Source of the DNA: Haliotispira sp965263485
GTDB taxonomy: Bacteria; Spirochaetota; Spirochaetia; SP-2023
DNA length: 64,000 nucleotides
Assembly (NCBI GenBank): GCA_965263485.1
Contig: CBDHHO010000004.1
Coordinates: 1,550,001 to 1,614,000 of the forward strand
Direction: 5' to 3'
Under the pieces are notes generated by a model, which had not been told where the DNA came from, searched no databases, and was given only the letters and a program-made list of their open reading frames with translations. Below are positions 8,084 to 16,965 of the stretch, piece after piece (within the stretch, counting starts at the first letter, position 1; the number at the start of each line of letters is the position of its first letter). The position numbers were made by a program, and so were the translations under genes.

Positions 8084-10210
8084 ATGTTGAGAGAAAAATC
8101 ACAGCATTACAACTTAGAGGAAGCATTTGGCAATCGCTGCTTTACCGAGTGCGAATTGCAGAACCGCTTGCCTAAATCGTGTTACAAATCCTTGCAGGCA
8201 GTGCGTCGAGGGGAAAAAGCACTCGACTTGCAGACCGCCGATGTGATTGCCACGGCGATGAAGGACTGGGCACTGGAACACGGGGCTACTCATTTCAGTC
8301 ATTGGTTCCACCCGCTCACGGGCTCCACGGCGGAGAAGCACGAAGCCTTTATCGTACCACAAAAAGATGGTTCGGTGATGTCCGAATTTTCGGGTAAAGA
8401 ACTGATCATGGGAGAGCCGGATGCCTCTTCTTTTCCCAGCGGCGGTCTGCGCGCCACATTTGAAGCGCGCGGCTACACAGCTTGGGATACCTCTTCTCCA
8501 GCGTTCCTGAAGAAAAATAGTGCCAGTTCATTGGTGCTCTGTGTTCCAACGGTGTTTGTTTCGTACACCGGAGAGGCCCTGGACAAAAAGGCTCCGCTGC
8601 TGCGCTCAATGGCGGCGGTTTCCAAGCATGCGGTGCGGATGCTGCACGCGCTGGGGCAGAAAAATGTGTCGCATGTGGACAGCAATGTCGGCCCGGAGCA
8701 GGAATATTTTCTGGTCAGCCGGGAACTGTTCGACAAGCGTCCCGACCTGCGCCTGACGGGCCGAACCATGATTGGGTCGATGCCTGCCAAGGGTCAGGAA
8801 TTGGATGACCATTATTTTGGCAGCATTCCCGAAAGAGTTTCATCGTTCATGGCCCAACTGAATGAAGAGCTTTGGGATCTCGGGGTCGCGATGCGCACGC
8901 AGCACAATGAAGTGGCTCCCAACCAGTTTGAGTTGGCCCCGATTTATAGTTCTTCAAACCAGGCCACCGACCAGAATCAGATTGTGATGGAAACCCTGAA
9001 GCGGGTTGCCCAGCGCAATGGCCTAGTCTGTCTGCTGCACGAAAAACCCTATGCCGGAGTCAACGGTTCGGGGAAGCACAACAACTGGTCGCTGAGTACG
9101 GATACCGGAGTCAATTTATTTGGTCCGGGCAAGACGGCTGCGGACAATCAGCGCTTCCTGCTGATGGTGGCGGCAATGCTGAAAGCCGTAGACAAAAATG
9201 CTGCGCTGCTGCGTCTGACGGCCAGTTCTGCGGGTAATGACCACCGCCTTGGTGCCAATGAAGCACCCCCGGCCATCATTTCGGTGTTTTTGGGCAAAAA
9301 AATGGAAGAAACCCTGGCAAGTTTTGCCAGTGGCAAATCGCGGTCCGATCAGGATAGTACAGACGTCATTGCTGTGGGCTCACCGTTTGTGCCGGAGCTG
9401 CCCAAGGACAACTCCGACCGCAACCGCACTTCACCGTTTGCCTTTACCGGCAACAAATTCGAGTTTCGTATGGTTGGTTCGGCGATGTCGATTGCCGACT
9501 CCAATATCGTACTGAATGCTGCGGTAGCTGATGTTCTGGCCGAATTTGCCGATGTTCTGGAGCAGAGTTCCGACATCAATAAAACGGTTCAGAAACTAGT
9601 TAAGCAGAGCTATGAAGCTCACAAGCGCATCATTTTTAACGGTAATGGTTATGCGGATGAGTGGCAGGAAGAAGCTGCCCGACGAGGCCTGCCCAACCTA
9701 AAGAACACCCCGGCCGTGCTGCCGACACTAATCAGCGATCCGGCAATCGAATTGTTTGGCAAGCACGGGATTCTCAATAAGGATGAGCTGTATTCGCGCT
9801 ATGAAATCCGCTTGGAAACCTATAACAAGCTGTTGAATATTGAGGCTCTGGTTCTGGAAGAAATGTCGAATACCGGCGTGATCCCGGCCGGGCAAGCCCA
9901 ATTGTGTGACAGCATTCAGGCCATTCGCCAGCAGGAAAAGCTGGGTTTGAACACCAAACAGCAGAAGCGCCGGGTAGAGGATATCAATGACCTGCTGGAG
10001 AAGACCATTGAGTTTACATCCCAGCTACATGCCGTACGTCAAGAGTCGGAAGCGATGGAAAGCGATTTACAACAACAGGCTAATTTTGTCTACAACAAGA
10101 TGATTCCGCTGATGAATACACTGCGTGAGCAGATCGACCGGCTGGAGCATCTGTGCGACCGACAAAACTGGCCCTATCCTTCTTATGAGGAACTCTTATT
10201 CACTCTATAG
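8084..10210 (+). CDS. glnN: glutamine synthetase type III
   Basis: It makes glutamine from glutamate, ammonia and ATP. The length (708) and motifs are those of the GSIII class rather than GSI: HFSHWFHPLTGSTAEKHEAF near the N-terminus, GPEQEYFLV for metal binding, MRTQHNEVAPNQFELAP, KPYAGVNGSGKHNNWSLST (nucleotide/ammonium region) and RLTASSAGNDHRLGANEAPP. The start at 8084 is set by AAGGGAGG 6 bp upstream. The gene stands alone between a repeat element and a convergent recB. No PII or regulator gene is adjacent, so nothing in the window shows how it is controlled. Confidence 0.95.
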   Translation: MLREKSQHYNLEEAFGNRCFTECELQNRLPKSCYKSLQAVRRGEKALDLQTADVIATAMKDWALEHGATHFSHWFHPLTGSTAEKHEAFIVPQKDGSVMSEFSGKELIMGEPDASSFPSGGLRATFEARGYTAWDTSSPAFLKKNSASSLVLCVPTVFVSYTGEALDKKAPLLRSMAAVSKHAVRMLHALGQKNVSHVDSNVGPEQEYFLVSRELFDKRPDLRLTGRTMIGSMPAKGQELDDHYFGSIPERVSSFMAQLNEELWDLGVAMRTQHNEVAPNQFELAPIYSSSNQATDQNQIVMETLKRVAQRNGLVCLLHEKPYAGVNGSGKHNNWSLSTDTGVNLFGPGKTAADNQRFLLMVAAMLKAVDKNAALLRLTASSAGNDHRLGANEAPPAIISVFLGKKMEETLASFASGKSRSDQDSTDVIAVGSPFVPELPKDNSDRNRTSPFAFTGNKFEFRMVGSAMSIADSNIVLNAAVADVLAEFADVLEQSSDINKTVQKLVKQSYEAHKRIIFNGNGYADEWQEEAARRGLPNLKNTPAVLPTLISDPAIELFGKHGILNKDELYSRYEIRLETYNKLLNIEALVLEEMSNTGVIPAGQAQLCDSIQAIRQQEKLGLNTKQQKRRVEDINDLLEKTIEFTSQLHAVRQESEAMESDLQQQANFVYNKMIPLMNTLREQIDRLEHLCDRQNWPYPSYEELLFTL

Positions 10211-10241
10211 AAGGCTGATTCACTCTGAGTGAGAGGAACTT

Positions 10242-10287
10242 CTCAGATTGCAGGAAAGGCTGTGCCGGGCCTTGCCTGCAATCTGAG
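10242..10287. terminator. large hairpin between convergent glnN and recB
   Basis: A 13-bp perfect stem (CTCAGATTGCAGG / CCTGCAATCTGAG) is extended inward by AAGGC/GCCTT after a one-base gap. It sits exactly between two convergent genes and probably acts as a bidirectional terminator. It lacks a clear T-run, so the call is structural only. Confidence 0.6.
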
Positions 10288-10292
10288 GCGGG

Positions 10293-13200
10293 CTACTGCT
10301 CGCAGGGCAATGCTGCTTGGTGCGGAGTGGAAGTTCCAGAGCTTCTGCTGAGGCCCAGACCCTGCAGAATCCGAACCAGCAAACTTTCCTCAGGCTTGTG
10401 GTAGAAGATTCCGCCCCCCGCAGGGCCCATACCGCGCAGGAACAAGTAATAGCAGCCGCCAAAATGTTTGGAATAGCAGAATGCTGTGCCATACTGCAAC
10501 TTAAAATAATAATACACCACAGCCAGGTAAATCAGGTACTGCATCTGGTACTGGTGACTGACCATCAAATGCTCTAAGGCTTCGGTGTGGTAGGATTGCG
10601 CTTGGAAATATTCCAGTTGCTCCGCATGTTCCCGTTCATTTTGCGCTGCATCAGAGTTTAGCTGCTGGAGCTGCTGTGCGCTTTCGGCTGTGAGGTTACT
10701 CTTCCAGTCCAGCAGGTAGAGTTTTCCGTTGTGCAGGAACAGCAGATCGATAAAGCCCTTAAGGAAACCCCGCGATATCTGGATCTTCGCCCCGGCCTCT
10801 AGGTGGAATAATTCACCGTTGAGCAGGCTGTGTTGTGGAATGCTGAGCAGAAATTCCAGCTCGTGCCGGCGCTGCTGATCGGAGAGCCGGCACAGTTGCA
10901 AAGGTGGAGTGCCCGCCGGGTTGTTATTATGGATGGCGTGCAGGTCGCTGTGCAGCGTGTGCCAAAGTATCCGGCACAGGGCCGGATAGGCCTTTTGGAT
11001 CCAGCTGCGCGGGAAATAATGTCGGCTTTGCAGGCTGAGCTGCTGGTAGAACTGCTCGCTGTGGAGCAAATCGGGGATAGTGCTCCGGGAGAGCAGCTGG
11101 TAGTCCAGTATCTCCAGCAGGTCGTGCAGCAGTTTACCCAGCTGCACTCCGGGACTCAGCAATAATTCGTGCCAGTACAATTCCTCCATCTCTGAGCTTT
11201 TTGAGTCCCCTGCATCTCTGGGAGCTCCGGAGTCCCTCAGCTCCATTGTTCCCGGCGGTTCCGCACCTTGTGCCACAGCAGTACTGTGCGCAGCAGCCAC
11301 AAATGGCACAAACGAAGGAGGCAGGGCTGCCAGCTCGTCTCTTTCTCTATCCTGATACTGCCCCAGGCTGTCTTCTATGGATATTTCAGAGTGTCCGGCA
11401 GCAGGGATCCGGACTGCGCTATGCTCTCTGTTTTGCTGCAGAGAAGAGAAACTGTTGACTACGGGAAAGCGGAATGCCAGCGCAGCATCCGGCAACGTGC
11501 AAAGGGTTTTGCGTGGGAGCTCGGATCCTGAGCTCTGTTGACCGGATGCCCGCAGAGCAAGTTTCAATTCACGGTGGCCCTGCCCGGCAAGACGTTCCAC
11601 ACTGAAATATTGGGGCAGCTGCGCGGCCAAAGCCTGCACTGCTTCCCGCAGGCGATCCGGTTCTGCCGGCTCTGCTGAGCCGGAGCCCAGACCCAGACTT
11701 TGGGTGAGCAGGGCGCGGTAGGGCTTTGCTTTGGCGCAGTCGGGATGGAAGGGCAGATAGATCTTACTGCTGGCGCGGGTCAGTGCCACATAAAACAAGC
11801 GTTGTAACTCAGCGTATTCCTCCTCTTCCTCCTGTTTTCTGGTTTCCGGATCGGGGACCAGGAAAGCGGTCTGCCGATAGCACAGCTGCTCGCTGACACG
11901 ATCTTCAGTCTGTGGGGCCCATTCCATCCGGCCGAGCAGGGTTATGCGCCCCGGCCGATTGTCGTGCAGCCCCAGTACCGTCAGCACAATGGGGAATTCC
12001 AGACCCTTGGCCTTGTAAACCGTCATTACAGTCACGGCCCTGCCTTCGTTGCAGTCCTGCTCCCGATATTCGTCGGGCAGGAGCTCCGGGTTCTGTTCTC
12101 CGGCATTTTGGATCTGCCGGGCCAAGAAAGAACAAAGCTCCCGGGAGTCTAGGGACCGCTGCAGCTGTTCCTCGGTGAGCAGTCCGGCCAGTTGGCGCAA
12201 ATTGGAGCAGGACTGGCGATTGTCTTGGACAGGCGAAGATTGCGACCGGGCTAGAATGCGGCTGTAGGCATCTTGCCGCAGGCCTTCGGGAACCTTCCCC
12301 CGTCTTGACTGTGACAATTGCTCATAGAAAAGCGTGCCGTAGCGGAACAGTTCTTCCAGCACATTTGGCAGATGGCCTTCGTCTACTTGTTCCTGCCATT
12401 GGAACAGCCGCTGAATCCATCTGAGACCAAACTCGCTGGACTGCGCATCCATGCTCTGCTCTGTTTGCTCTGGCACAGATCTAACAAGGGGCGGGAGGCC
12501 CAACAACTCCCTGGCCTGAACGATGTCCAGCTCAAACAGGGGCGAGAGTAGCAGCCGCAGGCTGTGGTCCAGTTGACGCGGTTGGCACATGGCCAGCAGA
12601 AAGTAGTGCAAGGCCTTGGCAAACGGATCACAGAAAACATTGTTGTCCTGGCTGAACCGGGCCGCTATACCGGTTGCCTGGAGCTTCTGCTGGACCAGAC
12701 GGCAGTCGCGGTTGCGGTCCATCAGTACGGCGATGTCATCGGGCTCCACCCGGCGTTCTGTGAGAGGAATATCCGTTGCGGGAGCAGGAGCTGCTGAGTG
12801 GGAGAGACGGTAGTCGCAGTGCAGCAACTTGCTCACTTGTTGCACAATAGCAGTGATCGTAGCGTCCTGAAGCTCGCCTTTGGTTTTATTTTTGGGGTTT
12901 TTGTCCTGATCTGGGGGCTCTGGCGAGGGCGCGATCGGGGGGGGGGAGCAGTCGAGGAAGCAAAGCGCACCGCGCGTGCGAGTCTCATCGCCCGTATTCT
13001 GCGGGGGGAGCGTGTATTCGCGGAGGAAAGGTATGCTCTGCTCTGCTGCTCCGGCCTTGCGGGCCGCATCCACCGGCTCAAAGAAACCCTGCCACAGCTG
13101 GGAGAAAATCCGATTACAGGCACCAATAACGGAAGAATTTGAGCGGTAGTTTTGGCGCAAGCGAAAGCGGTGGTCGCAGTGCTGCTGCACGAGCTGGTAG

Positions 13201-14792
13201 AGCTGAGTGCTGGCACCGCGGAATCGGTAGATGCTCTGCTTAGGGTCTCCGACAATAATAAAATTCCGATTGCGCTGAATACTTTGTATATGATTCAATC
13301 CCTGGGCGATATATCTGGGATGATTTTCACTCAGCACAGTCCCGGAACCAAAGATCTGATAGAGTATCTGCCACTGCACCGGATCGGTATCTTGGAATTC
13401 ATCCACCAGTGCGCAGCGGTACTGAGCGCGAAGCAGCCGCAACAGAGTCTGCCGGTCGCCGTAGTGCCGTAGCACCAGCACCCGGTATAGGCCCTCGACC
13501 ATGTCACTAAAGCTGCGTGTGCCATACAGCAAGCGGCTTAGTTCCAGCTGTGGTGCAATGCGTTCCCGCAGGCGCAGCAGAAAACGGGTGGCGAACATTG
13601 CCCTCAGTGCCTGAGTTCGATGTTGGCAGAATTGTTCCGGCTTATGAGGGGGTGAGTCACCCAGGCACGGGGTGAGAGTTGCGAGAAACTGCTGCACTTT
13701 CAAAGTCGCAGAGTAGCCTTGCCAAGTTTCTGCCAGGCTGCCATACTTCTGCGGATATTGAGGGTTGTTCTGCTGCACCATGTCCGGTTGCAACATAAGC
13801 AAGAGTTCCAGATAGGGAGCCAACAGCCTCTCCGTATCTTCGGGATACTTGGGATGAGGTGGCTGGCAGAGCAGCAGTTGCAGCAGCTCAGCAAAACGGC
13901 AGTGCCCCGCTGCGTGTAGCCTGCGCAGTTGCTTAAAAAAGTCTTGTGCTGTTGCCTCATCATAATTGGGGGGCAGATTCTTAGGAGGTTTGCCGTTGGC
14001 CCTCCTGCCAAAGCAGGCATCGGGCCACTTACTTTGCGCCAACTGGCAAAAGGCTTGGTAGGCCGGGCCCTGTTCTGTGTCAAACTGTCTGGAAAGTTGT
14101 TCCAGTTGCTGCAATTCGGCTGCGCCGGGCACCAGACGGAAGCCGGGATGTCTTTGCCAAAAAGGTTCCAGTTCCTTGGTCTGGCAAAGTTCCAGTAATT
14201 TATCTATCTGGAATTTCTGGAGTTTTCTGTGAGCTGACCGGCTGTTCCCCTTGGGCTCTGCGAGCATCGGCCCTGCCCATTTGAGGTCTTGTTCGGCCTC
14301 CGGGCCGAAGTCGTTGTTTTGCAGATCGTTTAGCAGTAGCTCCCCCAGCGGATTGCTGCTGAGGTCAATCTCGGCGTCCGCACAGAGGCTCTGTCCGGTT
14401 TCCAAGGCGAATTGTTGCAGGGAGCTGCGGAAGAAACCGTGAATGGTTGAAATATCGGCCTCACTGTATTGATTCAGTGCGCGCAGAATATGGGCGCGCT
14501 GTGTTTCTGCCCGGTGTGCAGTTTTCTCGGGCAGGTTTTCCAGTTCCCGCAAGCGCAGGCTGAGCTTGCGCCGTATGCGCTCGCGCAGCTCGCTCGCGGC
14601 CTTGTCGGTATAAGTGATCAGCAAAATCTGCCGGATACTGATACCGTAGTGCTCCACCAAGCGGCAGACAATTTGTTCCAAGGTATAGGTTTTACCGGTG
14701 CCGGCGGAGGCTTCAATGCTCAGGTTGCTCAGCAACGGGGCTTCTTCGAGGTTGAATTCTGGTATGTCTGTGGATGAGGAGCTGGTGGGCAT
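10293..14792 (-). CDS. recB: exodeoxyribonuclease V beta subunit (RecB helicase-nuclease)
   Basis: This is the UvrD-like 3'-5' helicase and nuclease subunit of RecBCD, for double-strand break repair and degradation of foreign linear DNA. Helicase motifs are present in order: Walker A IEASAGTGKTYT (about 27-38), LVDEFQDTDPVQW, GDPKQSIYRFRGA, MTVYKAKGLEFPIV and LFYVALTRA. The C-terminal RecB nuclease motif is GFIDLLFLHNGKLYLLDWKSN (Asp, Asp, Lys) followed by YQMQYLIYL. At 1499 residues it is longer than E. coli RecB (1180). A run of ten C (coding strand) lies mid-gene at 12937-12946. recC is 36 kb away at 50826-55307; no recD is in the window. Confidence 0.93.
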   Translation of the reverse strand: MPTSSSSTDIPEFNLEEAPLLSNLSIEASAGTGKTYTLEQIVCRLVEHYGISIRQILLITYTDKAASELRERIRRKLSLRLRELENLPEKTAHRAETQRAHILRALNQYSEADISTIHGFFRSSLQQFALETGQSLCADAEIDLSSNPLGELLLNDLQNNDFGPEAEQDLKWAGPMLAEPKGNSRSAHRKLQKFQIDKLLELCQTKELEPFWQRHPGFRLVPGAAELQQLEQLSRQFDTEQGPAYQAFCQLAQSKWPDACFGRRANGKPPKNLPPNYDEATAQDFFKQLRRLHAAGHCRFAELLQLLLCQPPHPKYPEDTERLLAPYLELLLMLQPDMVQQNNPQYPQKYGSLAETWQGYSATLKVQQFLATLTPCLGDSPPHKPEQFCQHRTQALRAMFATRFLLRLRERIAPQLELSRLLYGTRSFSDMVEGLYRVLVLRHYGDRQTLLRLLRAQYRCALVDEFQDTDPVQWQILYQIFGSGTVLSENHPRYIAQGLNHIQSIQRNRNFIIVGDPKQSIYRFRGASTQLYQLVQQHCDHRFRLRQNYRSNSSVIGACNRIFSQLWQGFFEPVDAARKAGAAEQSIPFLREYTLPPQNTGDETRTRGALCFLDCSPPPIAPSPEPPDQDKNPKNKTKGELQDATITAIVQQVSKLLHCDYRLSHSAAPAPATDIPLTERRVEPDDIAVLMDRNRDCRLVQQKLQATGIAARFSQDNNVFCDPFAKALHYFLLAMCQPRQLDHSLRLLLSPLFELDIVQARELLGLPPLVRSVPEQTEQSMDAQSSEFGLRWIQRLFQWQEQVDEGHLPNVLEELFRYGTLFYEQLSQSRRGKVPEGLRQDAYSRILARSQSSPVQDNRQSCSNLRQLAGLLTEEQLQRSLDSRELCSFLARQIQNAGEQNPELLPDEYREQDCNEGRAVTVMTVYKAKGLEFPIVLTVLGLHDNRPGRITLLGRMEWAPQTEDRVSEQLCYRQTAFLVPDPETRKQEEEEEYAELQRLFYVALTRASSKIYLPFHPDCAKAKPYRALLTQSLGLGSGSAEPAEPDRLREAVQALAAQLPQYFSVERLAGQGHRELKLALRASGQQSSGSELPRKTLCTLPDAALAFRFPVVNSFSSLQQNREHSAVRIPAAGHSEISIEDSLGQYQDRERDELAALPPSFVPFVAAAHSTAVAQGAEPPGTMELRDSGAPRDAGDSKSSEMEELYWHELLLSPGVQLGKLLHDLLEILDYQLLSRSTIPDLLHSEQFYQQLSLQSRHYFPRSWIQKAYPALCRILWHTLHSDLHAIHNNNPAGTPPLQLCRLSDQQRRHELEFLLSIPQHSLLNGELFHLEAGAKIQISRGFLKGFIDLLFLHNGKLYLLDWKSNLTAESAQQLQQLNSDAAQNEREHAEQLEYFQAQSYHTEALEHLMVSHQYQMQYLIYLAVVYYYFKLQYGTAFCYSKHFGGCYYLFLRGMGPAGGGIFYHKPEESLLVRILQGLGLSRSSGTSTPHQAALPCEQ
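12937..12946 (-). repeat. homopolymer G10 (C10 in the recB coding strand)
   Basis: Ten consecutive G on the plus strand encode a Ser-Pro-Pro-Pro-Ile stretch in a proline-rich linker of RecB. A tract of this length is slippage-prone, and gain or loss of a base would truncate RecB before its later helicase motifs and the nuclease domain. Confidence 0.85.
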
Positions 14793-14814
14793 GGTTTATG
14801 AGAACCTTTAAGAT

Positions 14815-14992
14815 GGGAAGCTCTAAAAAATTCGCTTTCGATGCTGAATCAGCGAAATTTTGCCGATGGCGAGGAGGTGAAGCCGAAGCATACTTTGCTG
14901 TATGGTAAGGCTTTGCTGACGAAGCTGCTCGGCAACAGGATCGCGATTCAGTGCGGAATTGGAATTTTTAGAGGTACCCTTTAGAGCTTCCC
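14815..14992 (+). repeat. full-length member of the intergenic repeat family, upstream of recB
   Basis: The left end is GGGAAGCTCTAAAAAATTCG at 14815. A first right end (GGAATTTTTAGAGGTACCC) closes at 14979, and directly after it a second right end (TTTAGAGCTTCCC) closes at 14992. That second end is an exact inverted match to the left end. The inside carries the blocks GATGCTGAATCAGCGAAATT, GAAGCCGAAGCATACTTTGC and CGGCAACAGGATCGCGATTC. No matching 4-bp flanks were found. Confidence 0.85.
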
Positions 14993-15043
14993 TTCACGAT
15001 TGCCGAAGAGGCCCATGGAAGCAGTCTCGTTAAGCCATCCGGT

Positions 15044-15760
15044 TTGCAGAGTATCTTCGGCAATATTTACGACAACATCAAGGCGGACAAAGATTTGGCT
15101 TCCCACACAAAAGCGCTCACAACCTTTCAGAGCAATCGCAGGCTGGGGTGGCAGATACTCAGCCGGGAGGAAGTGTTTTGCGCCCCGATTTTCAAGTTGT
15201 TTCGTTCCCGGCGTTCCCATGTGCGCAGCAAGCCTGGCCTTGCGGGCCGCGGCGGTGCAGAAGAGCTGAGCGGGGATTTTTATTACTTGGCAGCCAACGA
15301 CTGGGTCACGGTAATTCCCCTGATACGCAACCAGCAGAGCGGGGAATACGATATGATTCTGGTCGAGCAGTTCCGCCACGGCAGTGAGCAGGTAGTTCTG
15401 GAGTTTCCTGCCGGAGTGATCGATTCGGGAGAAGGGCCGCGTGAGAGTGCTCTGCGCGAGATGGCTGAAGAGACCGGTTACAGGCCGGAGAGCGTGTTAC
15501 GCTGTGAGCAGCTGGGTTCCAGCTACCCCAATCCGGCAATCATGTCCAACCGGACCTTTACCTATGGAGTGCTGCTGGATGAGACCGCCTTGCCGCAGGA
15601 GCAGCAACTGGACGGGCTGGAATCCTTGGAGGTGCACCGGATGGCCATTGGGCAGCTCAAGGAGCTGGCATTGGATCAGGAAGCTCCGTTTAATAGTGCG
15701 CTCATGCTGCAATCGCTTTTCTGGCTGGAAAACTCTGAGTTTTACCTGTCGCTTTTGTGA
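15044..15760 (+). CDS. Nudix hydrolase, ADP-ribose pyrophosphatase-like
   Basis: A complete Nudix box is present at about residues 124-146: GVIDSGEGPRESAL then REMAEETGY, matching Gx5Ex7REUxEExGU. The flanking sequence (ILVEQFRHGSEQVVLEFPAG before, and SSYPNPAIMSNRTFTY after) is that of ADP-ribose/nucleoside-diphosphate-sugar pyrophosphatases. Substrate specificity cannot be fixed from sequence. The start is uncertain: no ATG lies upstream of the Nudix core in this frame, and the first candidate is the TTG at 15044. A later GTG near residue 43 is possible. The first 80 residues look poorly conserved. A repeat element ends 52 bp upstream. Confidence 0.85.
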   Translation: MQSIFGNIYDNIKADKDLASHTKALTTFQSNRRLGWQILSREEVFCAPIFKLFRSRRSHVRSKPGLAGRGGAEELSGDFYYLAANDWVTVIPLIRNQQSGEYDMILVEQFRHGSEQVVLEFPAGVIDSGEGPRESALREMAEETGYRPESVLRCEQLGSSYPNPAIMSNRTFTYGVLLDETALPQEQQLDGLESLEVHRMAIGQLKELALDQEAPFNSALMLQSLFWLENSEFYLSLL

Positions 15761-15804
15761 GTCTCGTCAATGGGCCGCCAGTCCAACTTCCCGTTCCGTT
15801 TGCA

Positions 15805-15818
15805 CATTAGAGGCGCCC
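15805..15818 (+). repeat. solo right end of the intergenic repeat family
   Basis: CATTAGAGGCGCCC lies between the Nudix gene and the convergent lepB. No partner end is visible. It may be a relic of an excised or deleted element. Confidence 0.4.
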
Positions 15819-15835
15819 AAACAGCCGAACCGGAT

Positions 15836-16576
15836 TCAGCGGACTGGAACCGGCTTCTTTTTGAAATATTGGAACAGTACCCGGCCCCGAATCTGCTCAA
15901 TGTTGACCGGCCCCCAGTATGAAGAATCATTGCCGATGTCGCGATTATCAGCGAGCACGAAGTATTCGCCCTTGCGTAGGGTAACGGTTTTGGTATTGCC
16001 CAACAGCGGCAGGTTGCGGGGCCAATCACGGGTTTTTTGTTCATTGGAAAGTATTTCATAATTTTTCTGAATCAGCTCAAATTCTGAAGTAAAATATCCG
16101 GTTTCCTTGTTCTCGGAACTCTCTGGCTGGATTTGGGCGATATTATTGGCCATATAAATAGTGTCACCAGGGATGCCGATTACCCGGCGCACCATATAGG
16201 GATTTTGCCCCAAGTGCTTCATACGGTTCAAGTCACCAATATTCAGGGTGATGAAGCGATACAGGGTATTGAGCCAGTCCAGCCCGAGCGGCAGGGTTTT
16301 GTGATATGGGGCTGCGAGTACCACAATGCTTCCCCGGGAAATTTTTCGACTAAAGTGAATGATGCTGTGGGGCATGCCGACCGAACTATAGATCAGATAA
16401 CTGTTTTGATTGATGTTGGGAGCCATCGAAGCGCTTTTGACCCGCAACGGGATCAAAATGGTATGAAAAAACAGGTGCAGGGTGTAGATACTAACGATAA
16501 TAATCAGCACAGGGACCTTGCGGGTATGGCCGAAGAAACGGTTCTTCTTGGAATTTTGGTTCTTGTATCGGTACAT
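15836..16576 (-). CDS. lepB: signal peptidase I paralogue with Arg at the catalytic Lys position
   Basis: The protein is 246 residues. One membrane helix (about 20-42) is followed by the Ser box KSASMAPN (nucleophile Ser50), box D VRRVIGIPGDTI (about 129-140) and box E LADNRDIGNDSSYWG. These are the S26 signal peptidase boxes in the right order. In box D the general-base lysine of the Ser/Lys dyad (K-R-x-x-G-x-P-G-D in the family) is replaced by Arg130 (codon CGC), so ordinary catalysis is doubtful. The gene is downstream of a second lepB in the same orientation, separated by a repeat element that ends exactly at this start codon. No good ribosome binding site is seen. Confidence 0.85.
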   Translation of the reverse strand: MYRYKNQNSKKNRFFGHTRKVPVLIIIVSIYTLHLFFHTILIPLRVKSASMAPNINQNSYLIYSSVGMPHSIIHFSRKISRGSIVVLAAPYHKTLPLGLDWLNTLYRFITLNIGDLNRMKHLGQNPYMVRRVIGIPGDTIYMANNIAQIQPESSENKETGYFTSEFELIQKNYEILSNEQKTRDWPRNLPLLGNTKTVTLRKGEYFVLADNRDIGNDSSYWGPVNIEQIRGRVLFQYFKKKPVPVR

Positions 16577-16949
16577 GGGCGGTGCTTAAATTCTGGCTTC
16601 GGAGTGAATCGAAGATAACCGAGATGACGAGAGTCTGGAAGAGTGAGACCATGAACGCAAGCCGAGCCATACTTTGCTGTATGGCACCAATGTGAGCTGG
16701 CGCAGCATTGGTGAACTGGCAGGCCGCTCCAGCGCGAGACGCGCAGCGCTGGAGAATGGGGAAGGGCCGTGCACAGCTAGGCCCGACCTTCAGCAAAGAG
16801 CCTGCTTCCTCTCTTTCGTGACAGTGGTAAATGGCGGGGCGAAGCAGGCCGTTTGCCACAAACCCTGCCGTAAGGCAGAACCTTTACTCCGTGAAAAAGA
16901 CCGAGTCTGGCGCTCCATCCTTCTGTGGTGGGGAATTTTTAGAGGTCCC
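16577..16949 (+). repeat. composite member of the intergenic repeat family between the two lepB genes
   Basis: The degenerate left end (GGGCGGTGCTTAAATTC) directly abuts the lepB start codon (minus strand), and the right end is GGGGAATTTTTAGAGGTCCC. The inside is a mosaic: a CATACTTTGCTGTATGGCA block, the GTGAGCTGGCGCAGCATTGG module, a GGCGGGGCGAAGCAGGCCG block and CCCTGCCGTAAGGCAGAACC. It fills the whole space between the two genes except 16 bp, so the lepB pair was probably contiguous before insertion. Confidence 0.75.
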
Positions 16950-16965
16950 TGGAGCTTCTCTGATT

